A stretch of 64,000 nt of DNA from Natranaeroarchaeum aerophilus (GTDB lineage: Archaea; Halobacteriota; Halobacteria; Halobacteriales; Natronoarchaeaceae): contig NZ_JAKRVY010000001.1 of the NCBI RefSeq assembly GCF_023638055.1, forward strand, positions 627,815 to 691,814, given 5' to 3'. The notes under the pieces were generated by a model, which searched no databases, was not told the DNA's origin, and saw only the letters and a list, made by a program, of their open reading frames with translations. Positions 59,710 through 64,000 of this stretch are shown piece after piece. How positions within the stretch are numbered: the stretch's first letter is position 1; each line of letters starts with the position of its first letter. The translations under genes and the position numbers were made by a program.

Positions 59710-61158
59710 TTACTCGGTGATCTCGAACGCGAAGTGCAGTGCTGGCAGTGGTCGCACTGGATGGTTGTCCCAGTACGAGAGATGGGGTTTCGTCGTGAAG
59801 TTCGGCTCGTCGGTCTCGGTCTCGAACAGGCTCGGGTACACGTCGATGAAGTGGTAGCCGGGTTCACCGGTCGCCCGGAGCTTCGTCCGAAGGATACCGT
59901 CTTCCTCGTCCAGACTGCAGATGTAGCCAAGTGGCTTGTTGTCGTAGACGAAATGGTAGGCGTTCTCGTAGAGCGGCCAGCCGATACCGGTCACCTCGAA
60001 CTCGATCTCGGTTCCGACCGGACCGCTGGTCGGGGACATATCGACGATCTTGGGCTGCATCATAAAGCCCGTCACGGCGACCGACTCGCCGTCGATCTCC
60101 GCCATAATCGGACGGGTCGCCCCCATTTCGTTGGGGATCGTGAACTCGTGGTCGAACCCGCCGTTCTCGTCAGTCGTAACCGTCGGTAGTATCTCGGGCT
60201 TGGCGTTCGGCGTGATATCGATATCGAGCGGGCGGTGGCCGCCGTGTGAGTACCAGACCAGATCGATCTCGGTGTTGGCTGGGAACGCTTTCCCGGAGAG
60301 TGTCGCCGTGTCACCGGCCTGCCCGGACGTCGGGCTGATCTCGAGCTGTGCGTCCGTCTCCCGATCGGGGTCGGGTAGATGGACGCCCAGAACCTCCTCG
60401 TCGTACATCGGATCCACCCAGTAGGGGTCCGGCGTGGCGGTCTGTTCCGTAACCTCGACCGTCCACGTAGACTGGCGTTCACCCGCGACCGGGCCAAACG
60501 GCGACTGTGTGTTGTTCTGCAGGAACGGAACGCCCCGATAGTTCCGCCAGACCTGCAGGACGTGCTCGCCCGGCGGACCGACAGCACGGACTTCCGCCGT
60601 GGCGGTACCGCGATTGACGACGCCGGTGATGAACCCGACCATCCCGTTGTCCCAGGCGATCTGGTAGTTGCTCCGCTCGACGCCCGGCCCGAGTCCGTAG
60701 CCGACGACGGTAAACGTCTCGCCGAGTTCGGCGGTCGTCCGATCGATCTCGAACCACGCGGTCACGGAGAACTCGGCTTCAGCGAGCGTGTTGCCATCGC
60801 TCGTCCGGAGCTCGATCGTGTGGTCCCCGCCGTAGTCTTCCGGGATCTCCCAGCGCTGGCTGAACTCGCCGCTGGCGTTCGTCCGTACCGTCGCGATCTG
60901 TTCGGTCCGTGGCTGATACTGTGGGCCGTGAATCTCGTTGCCCTCGATCACGCCCCACCGACCTCTGACGGAGTGCCAGATCAGCTCGAAGCCCTGGTTT
61001 TCGGGCAACGATGAGCCCTCGATCGTGATCTCGTCACCGACGTAGCCCGCCTCCGGCGTCACCGTCAGGTTGGTTGACTGGTCCTGACGCCCACGCCGAT
61101 GTTCCTCAAACGTGTCCCGCAGCGTCGACGTAATTCCCGAATCTCCCTTCTCTGTCAT
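59710..61158 (-). CDS. Protein of four TIG/Ig-like repeats, no signal peptide
   Basis: This 482-residue protein begins MTEKGDSGITSTLRDTFEEH. Four Ig-like units are seen, near 30-130 (TVTPEAGYVGDEITIEGSSL), 135-235 (AELGETFTVVGYGLG), 270-365 (ISPTSGQAGDTATLSGKAF) and 370-480 (MSPTSGPVGTEIEFEVTGIG). Each has a PTSGxxGxxxxxxG-like opening and an aromatic strand (LIWHS, IAWDN, LVWYS, FVYDN). These openings are typical of IPT/TIG domains, which are usually outside the cell, yet the N-terminus is charged with no hydrophobic run. It would be a cytoplasmic TIG protein unless exported by an unknown route. It is coupled by position to the permease gene. Confidence 0.75.
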   Translation of the reverse strand: MTEKGDSGITSTLRDTFEEHRRGRQDQSTNLTVTPEAGYVGDEITIEGSSLPENQGFELIWHSVRGRWGVIEGNEIHGPQYQPRTEQIATVRTNASGEFSQRWEIPEDYGGDHTIELRTSDGNTLAEAEFSVTAWFEIDRTTAELGETFTVVGYGLGPGVERSNYQIAWDNGMVGFITGVVNRGTATAEVRAVGPPGEHVLQVWRNYRGVPFLQNNTQSPFGPVAGERQSTWTVEVTEQTATPDPYWVDPMYDEEVLGVHLPDPDRETDAQLEISPTSGQAGDTATLSGKAFPANTEIDLVWYSHGGHRPLDIDITPNAKPEILPTVTTDENGGFDHEFTIPNEMGATRPIMAEIDGESVAVTGFMMQPKIVDMSPTSGPVGTEIEFEVTGIGWPLYENAYHFVYDNKPLGYICSLDEEDGILRTKLRATGEPGYHFIDVYPSLFETETDEPNFTTKPHLSYWDNHPVRPLPALHFAFEITE

Positions 61159-61644
61159 TGTCCTAGTTTACTGTTTACCGGCAGTTCCCTATAGCTCTGC
61201 CTTCACAAATAAGGATTTTTTAACGACGCTGCGACGGTCGACGAACGATAGTTCGTGTCCCTGCTCTACCGTATTCTTGTACGTATCCGTATGTGCGACC
61301 GGTTTTGCGTGATCCAGGTTCGGACCTGAGACCGCGGACTCCCGACGACTCTTGGGCCGTGACAAAAATAACAATAAAACAATACGTATGTAGAACTGGC
61401 CGATGATTGTAGATGATTAATGTAGATTTTTCGTATGACTTGATTTTGTAATACAGTATCCGATTTTCGAGAGTTCCGGTATGAACGGCTCTCAACGGTG
61501 ATATCGGGGGTCCGATAGGTCTGCTCACGAACGACCAAATTACAAATTGTTTGTAATCAGGAATTCGTAATGTAGAAATGGTATTCTCAATCTGCGGAAA
61601 TGATGTGGTTTTATTAGTACTGGGGGATGTACAGTACAACTACA
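61159..61644. other. AT-rich divergent promoter region
   Basis: This gap between two divergent units is clearly more AT-rich than the rest of the window, mainly 61360-61620. TATA-like GCTATAGGG (minus strand, about 61188) suits the TIG gene; TTTTATTA (61609-61616) suits the start at 61645. It also holds TAAGGATTTTTTAACG near 61210. No frame of haloarchaeal quality is seen, and there is no clear repeat. Confidence 0.6.
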
Positions 61645-62595
61645 ATGGTACCTACCCCGACCGACGATGCTGATGGCCGAATGAGTGCATCCCGCCGTCG
61701 CGTGATGGCAGCTGGTGGCGCAGCCTTCGCCTCCGTTGCTGTCGCCGGCTGTACTGGCGACGACAACGACGACGAAAACGGCGCGGCAAACGATGACGAG
61801 AACGGTGACGAGGAAAACGAGGTCCTCAACTACGTGGTCACGGACGACCTGATCGCCGGATCCTCGGGTGCGCCGGATACGGGCTTTGCCCAGTCGTGTT
61901 CGCCGACGCGCCAGTTCATGCCCGGCATGCAGGCGGTGTTCAAGATCGGAATCTACGACCCCGAAACCGGCGATCCCGTCGACAACGAGACCGTCGACGA
62001 GGCGGTCGTCGAAATTGGAGGCGACACCGTCGAGCTCGATCACGGCGAGGAAGGCGAGGACGACGAGTTCGAGTGGAGCGGCAACTGGATGATCCCCGAC
62101 GACCAGGATCCCGGCACGGTCGAGTACGTCGTCGAGGTAACGAACGAAGGCGAGTACCACAACGTCGGCATCTACCAGGGAGAACTGGAGATCATCGAGG
62201 GCGACGACCCGCGTAACTACGTCGTTACTAACGACGTCATCGCCGGCTCCGCGGAGATCCCCGACGATGCGAACGGATTTGCACAGTCCTGTGCACCCCA
62301 GCATCAGTTCCGCCCCGGTATGCAAGCGGTCTTCAAGGTCGGGGTCTACGACGGCACGACCGGCGAAATGGTTGGGCCCAGCACGCTCGATGAAGTGACT
62401 GTCGATCTCGATGGATACGATACGCTCGAACTGGACACTGAAGACGAGGAGGAGTGGGACGACGACGAATGGTCCAACAACTGGATCATCCCCGACGACG
62501 CCGAGGAAGGCACGCTCGAGTACACGGTCGAGGTGACCAACGACGGTGTCTTCTACGACGTCGGCGTCGCCGCGGCCGAAATCGAGATCATCTAG
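61645..62595 (+). CDS. Tat lipoprotein with a duplicated domain, one Cys per copy
   Basis: This 316-residue protein is taken from ATG 61645 (MVPTPTDDADGRMSASRRRV), because the TATA box TTTTATTA at 61609 is too close to ATG 61627. SASRRRVMAAGG and the AVAGC lipobox predict Tat export and a lipid on Cys36. An Asp/Glu/Asn linker follows. Two copies of one ~125-residue domain then fill residues 62-187 and 191-316. Each has NYVVTxDxIAGS, GFAQSC (Cys85, Cys216), F-x-PGMQAVFK-x-G-x-YD, W-x-x-NW-x-IPDD and a Y-x-VEVTN strand. I know no family for it; the Ig-like pattern with a fixed Cys hints at metal or heme binding or pairing. Confidence 0.78.
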   Translation: MVPTPTDDADGRMSASRRRVMAAGGAAFASVAVAGCTGDDNDDENGAANDDENGDEENEVLNYVVTDDLIAGSSGAPDTGFAQSCSPTRQFMPGMQAVFKIGIYDPETGDPVDNETVDEAVVEIGGDTVELDHGEEGEDDEFEWSGNWMIPDDQDPGTVEYVVEVTNEGEYHNVGIYQGELEIIEGDDPRNYVVTNDVIAGSAEIPDDANGFAQSCAPQHQFRPGMQAVFKVGVYDGTTGEMVGPSTLDEVTVDLDGYDTLELDTEDEEEWDDDEWSNNWIIPDDAEEGTLEYTVEVTNDGVFYDVGVAAAEIEII

Positions 62596-62650
62596 CGCTG
62601 ATCTATCCGTTTCGTCGAGTTCACACGACACCCCCACTCCGCCCTGCCCC

Positions 62651-62659
62651 TTTTAATAA
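62651..62659 (+). promoter_or_regulatory. TATA box of the tandem ferredoxin gene
   Basis: TTTTAATAA lies about 55 bases before ATG 62710, so the gene has its own promoter with a leader of about 25 bases as well as possible read-through from upstream. Confidence 0.55.
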
Positions 62660-62709
62660 GGTGTATATTCCACCCGAGTCCTGTAGGGAGTACGCTACAA
62701 AACATAGGT

Positions 62710-63555
62710 ATGGCCAAGAGAGGTACTGACCGAGCGGCTGATTGTGATTCCGAAGCGAACGGGGACTGTGCGAACTGTCCCAACAGCGATGCCGACGCCC
62801 GTCGACGGAGAATACTGACAGGGATGGCCGCGGGCGGTACGGCGGCGTTTGCCGGCTGTGCTGGCCTGTTCGACACCGGTGAGGACGACGGCCCGGAGAA
62901 TTTCGTCTCCGAGGATGCCGAAGAAAACGGCGAGGAGAACGGTGAAGAAGCCCCCGCCTACGAACTCGAATTCCTCCGTAACGAACAGACGCTCGATATC
63001 GGTGAAGACGAGATTATTCTCGATGCCGGTCTCGATGCCGACCTCGACCTCCCCTACCAGTGTGAGGTCGGCGTCTGTGGACAATGTGAAGCCCACGTCA
63101 ACGGCGACGCCACCGATGTCGTCGAGATGGACGGCAACGAGTATCTCGACGACTCGGAGATCGAAGACGGGGCCTTCCTCACCTGTGTCGCCGAACCGCG
63201 CGCTGATTTCGCTATGGACGAACGTCCGGACGAATCCGGGAGCCCACTCGACGATGTCGAGGAAGCACAGGCGTTCGCGGTCGAGTATCTCGGCCACGAT
63301 ACCGGTGGGACGACGATCGACGTGCCGGAAGACGAGGAACTACTGTACGCCGGACTCGACGAAGGCTGGGATCTGCCATACCAGTGTGAGGTCGGCGTCT
63401 GTGGGCAGTGTGTCGCAGAAGTCGATGGTGATGCCAACGACGTGGTCGAGATGGACGGCAACGACTACCTGTCCGAGGAAGAGGTCGAGGACGGACAGCT
63501 ACTGACCTGCGTCGCCCAGCCTCGCGACGACTTTACGCTCGATACCGAACCCTGA
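62710..63555 (+). CDS. Exported lipoprotein with two tandem [2Fe-2S] ferredoxin domains
   Basis: This 281-residue protein begins MAKRGTDRAADCDSEANGDC. After an unusual 30-residue hydrophilic start with three Cys (12, 20, 23) comes a Tat-like signal, RRRRILTGMAAGG, and a lipobox ending at Cys50. Two plant-type ferredoxin domains follow: C118-x4-C123-x2-C126 ... C159 and C226-x4-C231-x2-C234 ... C267, each as CEVGVCGQC with LTC later. The two are clearly duplicates (DVVEMDGN in both). [2Fe-2S] ferredoxins are nearly always cytosolic; Tat export of a folded Fe-S protein is possible. It likely moves electrons at the outer membrane face. Confidence 0.88.
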   Translation: MAKRGTDRAADCDSEANGDCANCPNSDADARRRRILTGMAAGGTAAFAGCAGLFDTGEDDGPENFVSEDAEENGEENGEEAPAYELEFLRNEQTLDIGEDEIILDAGLDADLDLPYQCEVGVCGQCEAHVNGDATDVVEMDGNEYLDDSEIEDGAFLTCVAEPRADFAMDERPDESGSPLDDVEEAQAFAVEYLGHDTGGTTIDVPEDEELLYAGLDEGWDLPYQCEVGVCGQCVAEVDGDANDVVEMDGNDYLSEEEVEDGQLLTCVAQPRDDFTLDTEP

Positions 63556-63559
63556 TCCG

Positions 63560-64000
63560 CTACGCGCGTTCGGGTTCGATCTCCGTTCTGATGTTCTCGA
63601 AGTAGCTGTTGAGATCCGACGTGACCGCCTTCCGGACGACGAGTTTCGGGAGCGAGGCGACCCCGCCGGAGTAGGATAGCTCGGCCGTATACGCCAGCTC
63701 CGTTCGATCGTCTTCGACCTCGCTCATCTCCATCGCGGCGAGCACGTCGAATCGACTTCCGGTCGTCGAATCGAACGCCTCCCCGTCGGCGACGATCCAG
63801 TCCGGCTCGTTCATCTCGACCATCTCCAGTTCGCCGTCGATCGAGATCGTCATCTTGCTGATTCCGCGGGTAACCTCACAGGTGTACCGGCGTTCCGTCT
63901 CCCTGGTGACCGATTCCGCGCCGGGAATACACTGGGCGAGATTCTGCGCTTCGGAAATGAACCCCCAGAGCTCCTCTTTTCGGGCGTCGATCGTGACGGA
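63560..64000 (-). CDS. CoxG-like SRPBCC protein (5' end outside the window)
   Basis: The frame is open from the right edge to the stop at 63560, giving at least 146 residues. It reads TIDARKEELWGFISEAQNLAQCIPGAESV, then YTCEVTRGISKMTISIDGEL and a closing VVRKAVTSDLNSYFENIRTEIEPE. This is the START/SRPBCC fold in its CoxG form (start of helix, CIPGAE, ISxFKF-like strand). CoxG proteins help anchor or mature CO dehydrogenase and related molybdenum hydroxylases. The stop lies 4 bases from the ferredoxin gene's stop, in convergent order. Confidence 0.82.
   Translation of the reverse strand, partial: SVTIDARKEELWGFISEAQNLAQCIPGAESVTRETERRYTCEVTRGISKMTISIDGELEMVEMNEPDWIVADGEAFDSTTGSRFDVLAAMEMSEVEDDRTELAYTAELSYSGGVASLPKLVVRKAVTSDLNSYFENIRTEIEPERA

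Noticed and set aside
61220-61639. Minus-strand frame in the AT-rich gap
   Set aside because: Composition is Lys/Ile/Ser-rich, unlike any haloarchaeal protein; AT-rich noncoding DNA simply has an open frame here.
1-64000. CRISPR array
   Set aside because: No regularly spaced direct repeats of 25-40 bases were seen; the repeats present are hairpins, tRNA ends and element ends.

Overview
The window is chromosomal DNA from a haloarchaeon (class Halobacteria). Evidence: high GC, acidic proteins throughout, many genes with a TATA box about 25-30 bases before the start codon and little or no leader, and clade-typical genes (Azf glucose-6-phosphate dehydrogenase, SAMP3-like ubiquitin-like protein, HFX_2341-type regulator, DUF7282 and DUF5790-like proteins, an AhbA-AhbB fusion, RadB, NurA/HerA). 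The genus cannot be fixed by reading. No rRNA genes, CRISPR arrays or replication origin were seen.

Layout. 1-6.2 kb: an aldehyde:ferredoxin oxidoreductase beside several small genes, three of them MoaD/ubiquitin-like or related. One MoaD-like gene is split by a 1508-bp IS200/IS605-type element; joining its two halves restores an open frame. 6.2-11 kb: MFS transporter, a VKOR-type membrane protein lacking the usual loop cysteines, a lipoprotein, and tRNA-Phe and tRNA-Val, each followed by a spacer and a partial copy of its own 3' end. 11-24 kb: DUF192 protein, ABC exporter, creatininase-family enzyme, MptD, Azf, glycosyltransferase, a 51-residue zinc-ribbon protein, a RuvC-like protein, RadB, a four-CBS protein with an HPF-like C-terminal domain, and PdxS. 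24-36.6 kb: 7TM histidine kinase, ValS, RND exporter, HFX_2341 regulator with a palindrome over its start codon, phosphoglycerate mutase. 36.7-38.1 kb: a second, uninterrupted tnpB element. 38-46 kb: arsenate-reductase-like phosphatase, NurA, HerA, UspA, a TrpD-like protein, AhbA-AhbB. 46-52.5 kb: small lipoprotein, cupin, GNAT, isocitrate dehydrogenase, isoaspartyl peptidase, methionine aminopeptidase, HIT protein. 52.6-56.9 kb: a tight fixABCX operon followed by a cysteine-rich HTH regulator. 56.9-58.4 kb: a third tnpB element of another subfamily.

58.4-64 kb is the least ordinary part. Two divergent units flank an AT-rich gap of about 0.5 kb: a TIG/Ig-repeat protein plus an ABC permease without partners on one side, and on the other two predicted Tat lipoproteins. 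One has a tandemly duplicated domain with one conserved Cys per copy; the other has two tandem plant-type [2Fe-2S] ferredoxin domains. A CoxG-like SRPBCC gene then runs off the right edge. My inference is an extracytoplasmic electron-transfer module, possibly tied to a molybdenum hydroxylase of the CO-dehydrogenase type outside the window.
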